This document shows, in pieces, positions 23,111-33,779 of a DNA stretch of 64,000 nucleotides (position 1 is its first letter; every line of letters starts with the position of its first letter). Source of the DNA: Valencia hispanica (Eukaryota > Chordata > Actinopteri > Cyprinodontiformes > Valenciidae). Under the pieces are notes generated by a model. The model was not told the DNA's origin, ran no database searches, and saw only the letters and a program-made list of their open reading frames with translations. The stretch is from contig OY747702.1 of NCBI GenBank assembly GCA_963556495.2, positions 15,223,403 to 15,287,402 of the forward strand. The letters are read 5' to 3'. The position numbers were made by a program, and so were the translations under genes.

Positions 23111-23664
23111 CCAAATGCCGGACGTCACAATTATAGTAATTCACAATAGCCCAGTGACACCCAAGTAATGAGTAAAAAGAACATTACTTACAGCCAATGA
23201 TGACGTACTTCGTTCAGTAAAATAAATATTGTTTCCCCAAGAAGTTCTCCTTGCATATCTAATTTCTCTTAGGTATGTTTTTAATACAAAACAATTACAG
23301 TAAAATAATACGGTTTATTGTTGCAGAGTTCTGCACTGGTCCAATTTACCAACCCGCAACCGTTTAGATGATTTTTGAACCCGACCCTTTACCCGCAGTT
23401 ATCTCCAGATCAAATCCCGATCCAACCCGGCTATTCATTTAAATCATCGGTCTGTGTCTGCCGCAGCTACGCGCGCCAATGCCTCCTTAACTCTCCATGG
23501 TGCCGTCAGCTGAGCTCTCAGATTGCGATGCGAGTACAGTGTCCAGGTCTGAGATGATGCTCAGTCAGGTGCTCTCATAGGAATCTTTTTTTGATTGATT
23601 CAGCTGCCTGAACTCTGTGCGTAAAGTTGAAGATATCTGTACGTCTGCACCAACTGATATTTAT

Positions 23665-24095
23665 TTTATGCAGAACTGTACTGAACTGTAGTGAAGTTAC
23701 AGTTGAAGTTTCTGCACACAGAATGGCGAGGGTTTCAAGGGAAATGAGTTTTTTGGGTTTTTTTGCGCATTCTTCTTCTGGGGCGAATATATTATTAATA
23801 TAACCAACACTGTTTTTTGAACTACGGCGATAATGATCCTTCCCAGACGACAGTCTAATGATGGTTTCAGAGCCGTTTGAAAAACAAAATAAAAGACAAC
23901 GGGCTTTGAACTTTTAACACCGGTTATTACACCGCAGTGTATATTGTAATTAAACGTCAGAAGGATGAATACCTATATATGAATTGTTATAGACAATAAA
24001 TATATTGTCCCCAGCAATCATCAAACCACACTCATGTTTATGATTATTGTCCCCAGCAATTTTAAAAATAAACCAACGCCCTTGACGCTGTATGT
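23665..24095 (-). mobile_element. THAP-linked repeat, inverted copy 2
   Basis: The reverse complement of this block follows 1627-2030 closely. In its own plus orientation it shows AACCAACGCCCTTGA (24072-24086), TTATTGTCCCCAGCAAT, GAGCCGTTTGAAAAACA and TATATTATTAATATA. It lacks the THAP-like exon found in copy 1. It adjoins a Tc1 relic starting near 24190. Confidence 0.55.
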
Positions 24096-24189
24096 ACAAT
24101 TGTAAAACAAACATGGTTTAATATTCCAGGTAAATACAGAACTAAGTTTATTACAATTGGATGTGTTTTAGTAGTTTGTTTGGACATGG

Positions 24190-24935
24190 ATTCTTGGAAT
24201 ACTGATATTTTAAGTGAATACTTTGTGGAACCACCTTTGACTTCTACTATGTTTTCATTTGGTCTTGATTTTCACTGGCCTATTGTAACAAAGGAATATG
24301 TAACTGTCAGAGCCTCCAGCGCTCTGCCCCTGATTGGCTATTACCTGCGCCTGTGTTCCCAATCTGCCTCACCTGTTTCCCCTTACCTTATGTGCATTTA
24401 ACCCTGTCTCGTCTCCCCCTTACCCTTCGGATCACTGATGTTGTCATGCCTTCCTGTGTGTGTCCCGCCTGCTCGTCGTTCCTCCTGCCATCGTCCTTCA
24501 ATAAATCTCGTCTTTGCACCTTTCAACCCCGTCTGCGCCTGGGTCCATCCATAATCCAGAGACACGTAAACCTGACAGTAACTCTAGCTTTACTTTTCTA
24601 ATTCCCACCCTGCTGGAAGGGGAACCTCCGCCTCAGTGACAGTGTCAGGTCTTCTCTTTGGATTGACCTGTATTTACCTCCATCCATCAATAACCCTTAC
24701 CACATTTCTTGTCCCTCCTGAGGAAAAGAATCCCCACAGCGTTATGTTGGATTTGATACAAATGTGCCCTTGTTTTACATTCATATTTGGACTAGCTTTT
24801 AAAACATTTTACCTTCCTTTTCATAATTATACCAAATGCCTTTTTGTGTTGGTTGATCTTGTCTCAATAAATAAATTCCAATAAAATGTTCTAAAACTGG
24901 TGGTTGTACTGTGACAAAATGTGGAATAGTTTATA
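24190..24935 (-). pseudogene. Old Tc1-like relic carrying a solo LTR
   Basis: The left part keeps ACTTTGTGGAACCACCTTTG (24218-24237), the complement of the usual Tc1 transposase C-terminal KGGSTKY end. The right part keeps CCCTGCTGGAAGGGGAACCT, the complement of the catalytic QQDND region, and then subterminal AATAAATTCCAATAAAATG and TGTGACAAAATGTGGAA. Many deletions have removed most of the gene. The two halves are separated by the LTR at 24305-24577. Confidence 0.7.
24305..24577 (+). mobile_element. Solo LTR, 273 bp, 5-bp target duplication
   Basis: Begins TGTCAGAGCC and ends CCTGACA, so it has TG..CA ends with the inverted termini TGTCAG and CTGACA. It is flanked on both sides by GTAAC (24300-24304 and 24578-24582), a perfect 5-bp target duplication. 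It contains a polyadenylation-like CAATAAATC near 24500. No internal coding region is present, which fits LTR-LTR recombination. A 5-bp duplication with TG..CA ends suits Ty3/Gypsy elements; the family is not further resolved. The strand follows the polyadenylation signal. Confidence 0.85.
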
Positions 24936-26495
24936 TGTGTATTATATTAATACATATTTTAATAATAATAAAAAATATTTTTGGGAGAGCACTTTATCTT
25001 TCAACTTTTATCTGAAAACTGGGGCGGAATTCCTTGAATAAGTAGCTTATAAGTAGTTTATTATTTAAGCTGTAATTCTCATTGGGTCTTTAGTGTCTGT
25101 ACAACAAATGTGTGTGTATTTGGTCGATGTGACCTAATACCCTTTGTTTTTTTCCACTTGAAACACGCTCCAGCGTGATTTTATCCACTGGTCTGGAAAA
25201 ATAAGAGAATCAAGATGTTCATTATGTATACACACATAGTCACACGCAGATACAAGTTAAATCTGTGCAGTGAGGCTGAAGGGAGGCAGAAACCCATATT
25301 TTCTTACCTACACATACACACACCATGGTAACAGTCGCCTAGAAAAAGAGCCAAAAGCCCAATGATGCTAACTATCTCTTCTGAGAGTTAAGCTCTTCTT
25401 CTCCCTCAGACGAACACATTCGCACACATGCGCCTGTATGGAAAACCCAGTGGTTGAGTTAATTGCATTAGACAACCTGAAGATGCAGACCCTTGTGTCT
25501 CACACATCGATACCTCTGACCGAGAGGGAAACTGAGGAAAACAACAAAAAGAGGACAAAACATGAGGGAAAAATGGGAAAAAATGAAAGAAAACATGTTG
25601 TGGCAGGACAAAATGGAACAATTATGCAAATTGGTTAATGGCAGCCTACACACTCGGGAAAATAACAAACTTTGTTTATTCAGTGTAGACTTTGATAAAA
25701 ACAAAAACTTTATTCGACCAGATTATCACCTGTGGAGACAATATGCGCCGTCTCTTTGAGAGTAAACCATCACGTAATGGGTAGAGGTGTATAAAATGGA
25801 TGTTTTATTTTATGAAAACAAACTGAACTTTGTCTCTGGTGATATAGAGAAAATGATGCACAACCTGTGTAACTTAAATGTCTAATTACAGATCTGTTGA
25901 AATTTGTGTTTTAATCACCAGTACAGTACAAATATGTAAATACTTAATCATAATACCCACAATTTGCTTACTGTTCTGCTATAAAAAGCACAAGTAGAGT
26001 ATTTTTCATCACATATATTATTACAATAGTACTACAATAGATAAGGATGACATTCATCCATACTTAATCAAACAAAGCTGTCCTCTAGATTTGATGTGTG
26101 CTTTAATGCATTGCGCTGGGTTTTACAGACAGCGTATTATTTTTAAATGCTAACTCTAAGCTTATACCATTTTTAGACCAGAGTCCAGCTGAAATCTCCT
26201 TATCAATATAATAAGCAGGCTTTGCTAAGGAGAAGGACCTGAAATCATTGCCTTCTTGTGTTACCAATGCTTACCTCAGAAGAAAAAAATATCATCACTT
26301 TGCATCAAAATGGTCTCAGATGTAAGAAAACCACCACTAAGTAATTTTAACTTAAAAGAGCAGCTTTTTTTGGATCATTAAGAACTTATGTACAAGTTTC
26401 AGCTGCTGTTAAGAAGACATAAGCCCATTCAATAGTCTTCAAGTGCCTTCTCAAAGTCCTTCTTGAAGGACTGCCTTCTATTTTAGAGTGCAATA
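24936..26495. other. Unassigned DNA, no gene supported
   Basis: Short open frames around 25406-25760 lie on both strands without motifs. No transposon ends recognised. Confidence 0.45.
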
Positions 26496-26831
26496 CAGTG
26501 GACCCTCGCCTATTTGTGGTTCAGTATTCGGGGATTTTTCTGTGGAACATGGCTCCAGATCATTTGCACAAAATTGGTAGCCTATATTTGCAGAATTATT
26601 TGTACTGCATATTTTAAATAGGGGAGGTAAGGAAGACTGCAAATACATATTGGCTTCTACGGTAGTGCTACGACAGTTTCCATTATGCTTATTAATGTAT
26701 ATTCAGGTATATTTGATGTTTAAACTATTAAAATAGGAAGTTAGAAGCGTTCTCAGAGGAGATCTCAAGTATTCGTGAGATATAGCTACTTGTGGGTGAC
26801 TGTGATCCCTAACCATACGAGGGGTCTAGTC
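26496..26831. mobile_element. pogo/mariner-like MITE, about 336 bp
   Basis: The left end reads CAGTGGACCCTCGCCTATTT after a TA (26494-26495). The right end reads CATACGAGGGGTCTAGTC before a TA (26832-26833). The two ends are imperfect inverted complements of the CAGTGGACCCTCG type known from Tigger/pogo elements. No transposase. Confidence 0.65.
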
Positions 26832-26833
26832 TA

Positions 26834-27549
26834 TAGAGTTGTGTTGCCACCATCTTATTCATCACTGAGGATAACCCTGGACAATGTTGGCTCATAATTT
26901 AGAATCAGAAGACATTGAAAGCTATAGTATAAATCCCTCAGCTAGCCTCAGAGTAGGAAAGCAATGCCATATGGACTTTTTGCTGAACATCTTTTGATAT
27001 ACACAGCAGAGACGGACCATAATCTAATAACTTGCCTCAATTATGCTTAAATTCTACCCAAAGTCCACTTTGAGCAATCATTCTTACCTTAACTGTGGAA
27101 AGTATTCTATCCAGAGTCATTAACTAAATGCATAAGGCAAATGGTCCTATTAAATCCATAAAATTCTTCTAAACAGTGATTATTCATTCCCTTTTTCCTC
27201 TTCTGAAATCCATTATCTGCTGCATAGAAACAATCTATTATAAAAAAGGGGATATCGTGGTAAACTGAATGGCCTTTTTCCCAATTTTTCAGAACTAATA
27301 GCACTAAGGTACAGCATGTTTAATAGGTCCATTATTGTATTCCAAATGGCCATTACAACTTCCTTTTCCTTTCTCTTCTTTTTGATCTATTATCTCCCAG
27401 TCTAATTTTACCTCACATCTATTATTTTGCTAATTCTACCTTTATTGTTTTTGTTTCACACAACTTTATATTTTTTATGATTAGATTTTTGTGTGTGGTG
27501 TTTGTCAAGAAGCTATTTGGTCAAAATGAAAAGTGCTTCTGAATATACA
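26834..27549. other. Unassigned DNA, no gene seen
   Basis: AT-rich sequence without recognisable coding motif or repeat ends. Confidence 0.45.
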
Positions 27550-29212
27550 CAGTGGTTATTAAAAAAACACTTCACACCTTGAATGTATAGTATGTCTTAG
27601 AATTATTTAGCACCTTTGGTCCCTTAACAACCACAAGCATAAATGCTGCTGCGCAATGAAAATGATCAATAGAAAGTTGAACATAATTTTGAAGTGGAAG
27701 AAGGAAACAAGATTTATAGATTTTTCATAGATTTATAGATTTTTCATAGAAAGTATAGCATGCATTCGTATTAAGTTTCCCCAAGTTAGTTTAATACTTT
27801 GTAGTACCCCTAGCAATTACTACTACACGTATTGTAGCATACCTAAGTAAAGTTGTCTTCTTCTTTTGTGAAAACATTCTATATACACGTATTTACAAAT
27901 CTTTTACTTTTGATTCCCTGTGTATTGTCTACACTCAGCGCAAAGTATAACCAAAGTCAAGTTCCCTATTTGTGTGCAAAAGCTTTGTGAATTAAGCTGA
28001 CTCTGATGGCTGCATAGACCAAAATGTTTGCTCATCAAATTGACTCTATCGCAACAGAAATGTTTGACAAGAGCTTTCTTAGTTTTGAAGAATCTTGGTA
28101 GAGGAACTACATCACTCAGGTTTTTGGGCTATTTCTCTTTAACTTTGCCCATTCTTTTTTGCAAAACAGCTCAAGCTCAGTCGGGTTCAATACAGAAAAT
28201 CTATGATTATGAAGTTTTAATATTGCCACAAATTCTTGTGGATTAAAGTCTGAATTTAATCATTCCAATATGTGAATGTGCTTTGATCTATACCATAGTG
28301 TCATAGCCCTGACTGTATGCTAGCCCCAGCCTCAAGCCTTTTGCAGCCTTCAACAGGCTTTGATCCAGCTATGTCTTGTATTTAGCTGCATCCATCTTCC
28401 CATCAACTCTGTCCCTGTTACAGATTAGCATCCCGACAGCATAATTCTGCCACCACTTTGGGGATGGTGTAATCTCAGTTATGTGAGGTTCATTTTTCAC
28501 CACACATACCATTTTGTGTGTTGACCAAGAAGAAGAATTTTGGTCTCATCTGACCAGAACAACATGATCATTATGATAAAGTTACATAGAGGGGGAGTCT
28601 GTTTATGCAACTTCTGAAAACAATTGGGTGTCCATCCATTATCTATACCTACCCATCCTCTGTAGCGTCATGGGGTGAGAGGTGGGGTTCACCCTGGACG
28701 GATTGCCAGTCCATTGCAGGGCAACACGAAGACACACAACCATGCAAGCACACATTCATACCTAAGAGCAATTTAGAGAGACCAATTACCCCTAACAGTC
28801 AGGGTTATGGACTGTGGGAGGATGCTGAAGGGAACCCGTGTATGTGCAGGGAGAACCTGCAAACTCCATGCAGAAAGACCCCAGGCTGGGATTTGAACCC
28901 AGGACCTTCTTGCTGCAAGGCAACAGTGCTACCACCTGCACCACTGTGCAACCCCAATTGGCTGTAGTGGGTATAATTTCAGGGAATGAATACAAATTCA
29001 AACAAACTTTTTTTTAAAAATAAAAATAGATATATAAAAAATATAATATAATTTTTTCACAAAATGTTTGAGAAACATGTAATTTTACATCCACTTTACA
29101 AATATTTTCAACATTGTTTAGATCTATTAAATAAAATCCCTTTTAAATATATTGCAGTTTGTGATCTGTAACAGAATGTTTCAAGGGGTTTGAATCCTTT
29201 GGCAAGGCACTG
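27550..29212 (-). pseudogene. Degraded Tc1-like element with nested SINE
   Basis: The left end is CAGTGGTTATT and the right end is TGGCAAGGCACTG followed by TA (29213-29214). Inside, the plus strand keeps complements of Tc1 transposase landmarks: GCCCATTCTTTTTTGCAAAA (28147), CATCTTCCCATCAACTCTGT (28393-28412) and TTTTGGTCTCATCTGACCAG (28538-28557). Indels and stops prevent any long frame. After removing the SINE at 28628-28954 the element is about 1.3 kb, shorter than a full 1.6 kb copy. Confidence 0.75.
28628..28954 (-). mobile_element. tRNA-derived SINE with GATG-type tail
   Basis: Read on the minus strand, a tRNA-like head contains an A-box-like TGGTGCAGGTGG (28932-28943) and a perfect B-box GGTTCAAATCC (28889-28899). 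A body common in fish genomes follows, then a tail ATAATGGATGGAC. The insertion is flanked by CAATTGG on both sides (28621-28627 and 28955-28961), a 7-bp target duplication. The tail resembles the (GATG)n end of Rex3/RTE LINEs, the likely source of its reverse transcriptase. The open frame crossing it on the plus strand is incidental. Confidence 0.8.
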
Positions 29213-29214
29213 TA

Positions 29215-30520
29215 TGCATAGAAAGGCTTAATGTTGCTTGAGTGTTTAATTTGATATAATCTGTCATGGTGCTTTACAATATCCCTGCTCTACATCCCAA
29301 ACTGCAGGTCTTTCTTTCTACTTGAGGCATCTAATCTCACTGACTCATTATTTTTTTTCTAATCACAATAATTAGAAGTCACTGAGTGAGTTAATAATTC
29401 AATCATCAGATTACTGAAGCATTCCCTTACCTTTTAATTCCCTCTCAGGGGGGATTGCTCAGTGTTTTTATTCAGCTCTAAATGAAATCACAGCACGTTT
29501 CTACTAGCAATCAATAACTAGCTACAGTGAAGCAAACAAACAATACAGAGTTGGCAATACAGCAGCAGAAATCAGGGGGAAGAAGGAAATAAAATAGCTC
29601 TACATCAGCTTTTTCCTTGGCCATAGCCTTACGACAAATACAGCTTCACGTTTTCGACCAGTTTCGACCATTTTCCGCCATATTACCTAACATAAGGCAC
29701 CTACATAAACGTATACCAATTTAATATGCAAGCTAAAGTAGCTAACCCAGATCTGGCTGCACATCCAGTTTACTGCTGATTTATGCACAAATAGGGGTAC
29801 GTATAGAAGGGGCAGGGACGGTGAAGGGACAGTCTGATGAATGGCTCAGGAGCCAATCATTTAGAATGGGCAATCCCAAACGATTGGATGAGGTTTTTCC
29901 AAGATTGTACGCTTCAGGGGCAATTGTCATTTTTCATTTTTTCGCCCAAAAAACTAATTCATTAGTTGCTATTGGTATGTGAAGAGCATTTCAAGCAATA
30001 TGGCAAAGAATGTTCCAGAGAAAAATCACCTACCCCACCTTAAAGCTAAAATAAGGGGTGAGGGTGCTGGAAAAGAAGACAAAAAGGAATACTGATGGGA
30101 AAGAAAGTAGATGATAGAGAAAATACAGAAGCTAAATTTATTATAAAGTATGCCAGAGTAACCTTTCAATGACCTGAATATCTTTACACTTGCATTTAAT
30201 GTGACTGGAGTGCTTTGTCTCATTGTAACCAGGGGAAAGGGAATGTCTGAAATTATTTTAGACTGTTTAGCAGTTTTGCAGGTTACATTTTCCTCTGTAT
30301 GTTTTCTGTCCGCTGGCTTGAGACCTCAGTCCATCCCTTTACTAAGTTTTTTTTCCCAGTGTATGTTTAATTCCCCTTTTTCCTGAAATATTGCACTCAT
30401 TCTCTATTTCAGCGAACTGCTGGTTACCAGTAATTTTAGTTTTGCACGACAAATTGTGGTTTCTGTTGGCTTTATCCAGTCCAATATTATTGAAATCAAG
30501 TCCATAGCAGCCTACAGAGG
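29215..30520. other. Unassigned DNA, no gene supported
   Basis: No coding motifs. The 29600-29960 segment looks like a repeat, including two nearby copies of TTTCGACCA, but could not be assigned. Confidence 0.45.
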
Positions 30521-30681
30521 CATTGCGTAGCTTAGTGGTTAGCGTGGGCGCCCCATGTAAAGAGACCTTAGTTCTCATCACGGTTGTCCCGGATTAAAGT
30601 CCCATCCCAGTGGACCTTTGCCACATGTCTTCTCTCCCTTTCTATGTACTTTCTAATAAAGACCATTATGGCAAAAAAAAG
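30521..30681 (+). mobile_element. tRNA-derived SINE, second family, copy 1
   Basis: The head shows an A-box TAGCTTAGTGG (30528-30538) and a decayed B-box GGATTAAAGTCC (30591-30602). The body reads GTGGACCTTTGCC.CATGTCTTC, and the end is CTAATAAAGACCATTATGGC followed by an A-rich stretch. The same body and end occur at 59457-59612. A tRNA-like promoter followed by an unrelated tail is the standard SINE layout. Confidence 0.75.
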
Positions 30682-31186
30682 CTTTAAAACATAGCACCCT
30701 ACATTTGTATTTAACAAAATCTATTTGAAAATACTCTGCATGGTCTCCAAAACGCTTCATGGAATGGCACCATTACCATAACCATCAAATATAAACACAG
30801 TATGAAACTCCACAACATGGATCTCAAGAGCATTAGCTGAAAGTGACAGTGAGGTTCTTTAACATCGCACCTCCTTCAGTTTGAATATCTTTCCATTCCA
30901 AGTTACCACATTAGAACAATTGACTACTGTCACACAGAAGACCCTTCAAGTACCCCACATAAATCTCTCAACAATGACATTTTGTGTGCTGCAGTTTCTT
31001 ATCTTCCTTAGTAGTGATAGCAATATTCTGTCCTGATCAGAGTTTCTGCAGGATAGCTTCAGCATGCTTTTCCAACAAGGGCTGACCTAAAAGTGACTAT
31101 ACTGTTCTGACCACTTGTGTCCTGAAATGTGCATATATAAATGTGCATGTTTCGAAAGAGTCAACACATAATGCTACAGTCTTCAA
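30682..31186. other. Unassigned DNA between SINE and LINE insertions
   Basis: No recognisable gene or repeat end. Confidence 0.45.
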
Positions 31187-31231
31187 AAAATATACATATT
31201 GATCTTGTGGAAAGATCAATATGTATATTTT
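31187..31231. repeat. Perfect 20-bp inverted repeat at the LINE 5' junction
   Basis: The left arm AAAATATACATATTGATCTT (31187-31206) and the right arm AAGATCAATATGTATATTTT (31212-31231) are perfect complements around a 5-base loop. The left arm belongs to the target flank and part of the duplication. The right arm lies mostly inside the inserted DNA, so it looks like a templated copy made during insertion. Confidence 0.9.
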
Positions 31232-31673
31232 GGGTGTTGACCGAAAGAACGAGATCACGGATACAAGCGGCTGAAATGAGTTTCCTCCGCAGAGTGTCTG
31301 GGCTCTCCCTTAGAGATAGGGTGAGAAGCTCAGTCATCCGGAGGGGGCTCAGAGTAGAGTCGCTGCTTCTCCACATCGAGAGGAGTCAGTTGAGGTGGCT
31401 CGGGCATCTGGTCAGGATGCCTCCTGGACGCCTCCCTGGTGAGGTGTTTCAGGCACGTCTCACCGGGAGGAGGCCCAGGGGAAGGCCCAGGACACGCTGG
31501 ATGGACTATGTTTCTCGGCTGGCCTGGGAGCGCCTTGGGGTTCCTCCCGAGGAGCTGGAACAAGTGGCTGGGGAGAGGGAAGTCTGGGTCTCTTTGCTTA
31601 GGCTGCTGCCCCCGCGACCCGTCCCCGGATAAGCGGAAGAAAATGGATGGATGGATGGATGGATGGATGGATG
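31215..31673 (+). mobile_element. 5'-truncated Rex3/RTE-like LINE with target duplication
   Basis: Only the last 130 or so codons of ORF2 remain. They read EMSFLRRVSGLSLRDRVRSS, HIERSQLRWLGHLVRMPPGR, GRRPRGRPRTRWMDYVSRLA and PEELEQVAGEREVW, ending PPRPVPG with TAA at 31630-31632. This is the C-terminal region of an abundant fish RTE-type LINE. The 3' end is a (GGAT)n / (GATG)n tandem repeat at 31644-31675, the reported signature of Rex3. A 14-bp target duplication with one mismatch flanks it: GATCTTGTGGAAAG (31201-31214) and GATCTTGGGGAAAG (31674-31687). The remaining codons are open, so the copy looks fairly young. The family name is from motif and tail resemblance only. Confidence 0.85.
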
Positions 31674-31687
31674 GATCTTGGGGAAAG

Positions 31688-33779
31688 CTAGTTTAACGTT
31701 ATCATGTTTGCATTTAGTTTTGATATAACTTGATAATTCCACTTGTAATGCATTTACATGTGGTTCATTTTCAGTAGACACAACTTACAAAGTTGTTTCT
31801 TATCTTTAGAAACGCTTTTCTTTACTTTGACTGTTGTAAAAGTTAATGACTAGTGTTTCTGCTGCTCTCTCTTAAGCTGCTTTCTGCACCGATAGTGGTT
31901 TGGGAATCTGTACATAGTGCACTGAGCAGTAATATGACATAGATACTGAGGAAGATGCCACAGCCAGTACAATCTTACTTTGAATGTGATTGTTATTGTA
32001 AAGGATGAAAAACCCTTGAATTATAAGAGTGAAAACCCAGATTTGTTAAATTAACAAAGTCCTGTCCTCCTTGTAGGTCATGAACAGGGAAATGGAGCCT
32101 ACCTTCTTAAGCTTTTTAAGAAAAGTGGTGAAGAATCTTTAAGAAAAAAGAAAAGCTGTCCTTCTGAATTCTTTCCAAAAACCTAGAATTGCCATGTCAT
32201 TGGTATGTGAGGATGCACATTAATATCAAAAGTTTGTAAATGTCCTAATTATTGCTTTGTAAAGTTAAAAATTCAGAACATTGAATATTCCTATGTGGGA
32301 GTGAAAGTTGCAAATTAAACTGAAATTGCAATTGCATGCTTTAATACCAGCCGAGGGATATTTAGGTACTTAGTTACATTGCATGAAAAAGTCTAAATAA
32401 CTAAGCATTCAAAACCCAAGTAAAGTGAACATGAAATTAGTGGTTTCAATGAAAAAGCTTTTAATGTTTGTACAAGTGAATTTTTCAGTAAATCTGTTAT
32501 GTGGGACAAAGTCTGTAATTTTGACTTGTTTATATAGTTTTTCTATCATCAGCCAAGGTCCTCTAATTAAGAAGCAATACATAAGATTTGCCATCAGGAT
32601 TTCACACCTTTATAACCAACTTTTATTTTTCGTTTGACCGATCCCAGCCACTTTACACTCAGGTGCACGGGACTGTACTTTAGCTGAAGGGCTCATCTTC
32701 TGCTAAAAGCAAAGACGAGACCCTGAGGTTCCCAAACCAGATGCCCTCCCCTCCATATCCACAATCTGCACTCATTGGGAACAAGCTCAACTCTGTGTCA
32801 ATAATGCGGAAACAGCTTTCTGACTGGATGGCACCCATGCCTCGCACCCCAGAAGCACAACCCATATAACTTCTCTATCTATCTTTAGATCCAGAACACA
32901 TATGTGAACTATACAAGATCCCTCTCGGCACCTCTGCCTGTGCAAAGATCTTGTTGAAGAACATGCACAAGTTCCGTGATGTTTTAGTTTGTGCCAGGTA
33001 CATCGAGGTAGGTTTTATGACCAGTCCATGCCTCTATGGGTCACAGAGGACTATTGCCCTGTAGGAGCAGTAGAATAGTAGACAGGTGGTCACTGCTTCT
33101 TGGCTCATGAACGTATAATCTGCTTTAGAGGAACACCAAGAAATGTCTTTTGGGGCATGCAGTTAATGGTGGTAAATAGTGAAGATTTTCTTGAATTTCG
33201 TCAGAATTAGCTCATATTCTTTGGGGAAAAATCTAAACTTCTTTCATTGTTTTTCTCCTTTGAGTAGCTACTCGGCGCAAAGTAAAATGAAAGCAGAGAG
33301 AGAGGAGAGCCAAGAGACGGGAAGAGAGTGAGCGAAGGAGAGATGAAAAGCTACACAGGTCATTACACTGGGCTTAATGAAGCCTGTTTGCCTTGATAAC
33401 CACCCATTTCATTAACTACTGCTACACATCGCCCTGTTTGCTCATGACACAGGCTCAGACACCACCCTTCGTCTGCTCCCTGCCCACCGTCTGGATTCAT
33501 GGAATGAGACATTAGGTTCGATGAGAATGTGATTAATGAGAAGCTAATTAATTCCTGTTAGTTTGACTCATTGCTTTTCAAATTCTTCCTTCCTCTCTCT
33601 TTTTCTTTTGATTACAACTGGATCCTCGTGGACGAAGTGTATTCCCTGACAGCAACTTAAAACTAAATGTTGGTCAGACAGTACAAAGTATTTTTCGAAA
33701 GCAGGTGCTAAATGAAAGGTCTGTCTGGCCCTTGTAAATATTGGTCATGATTTTGTAGTTTCGTGGACTAGTTATAGAA
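31688..33779. other. Unassigned DNA; candidate unique noncoding block near 33250-33560
   Basis: No coding motif recognised. A more GC-balanced block at 32640-33060 has no long frame. The block near 33250-33560 has no repeat signature and includes TTCATTAAC, GTGATTAATGAG and GCTAATTAATTCC, which are homeodomain-like cores. Conservation cannot be judged from one sequence. Confidence 0.4.

Noticed and set aside
28605..28967. 120-codon plus-strand open frame
   Set aside because: It lies across the minus-strand SINE at 28628-28954; the protein is an antisense shadow of the tRNA-like head and body.
30521..30602. Functional tRNA gene
   Set aside because: The B-box is decayed and the downstream body matches a second SINE copy at 59457.
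31141..31235. First third of the open frame ending at 31632 as part of a gene
   Set aside because: Only the portion from about 31236 matches LINE protein. The upstream codons are flank and hairpin filler.
32640..33060. Host exon candidate in a more GC-balanced block
   Set aside because: No frame is open across it on either strand beyond about 60 codons, and no splice-bounded exon with recognisable protein could be drawn.
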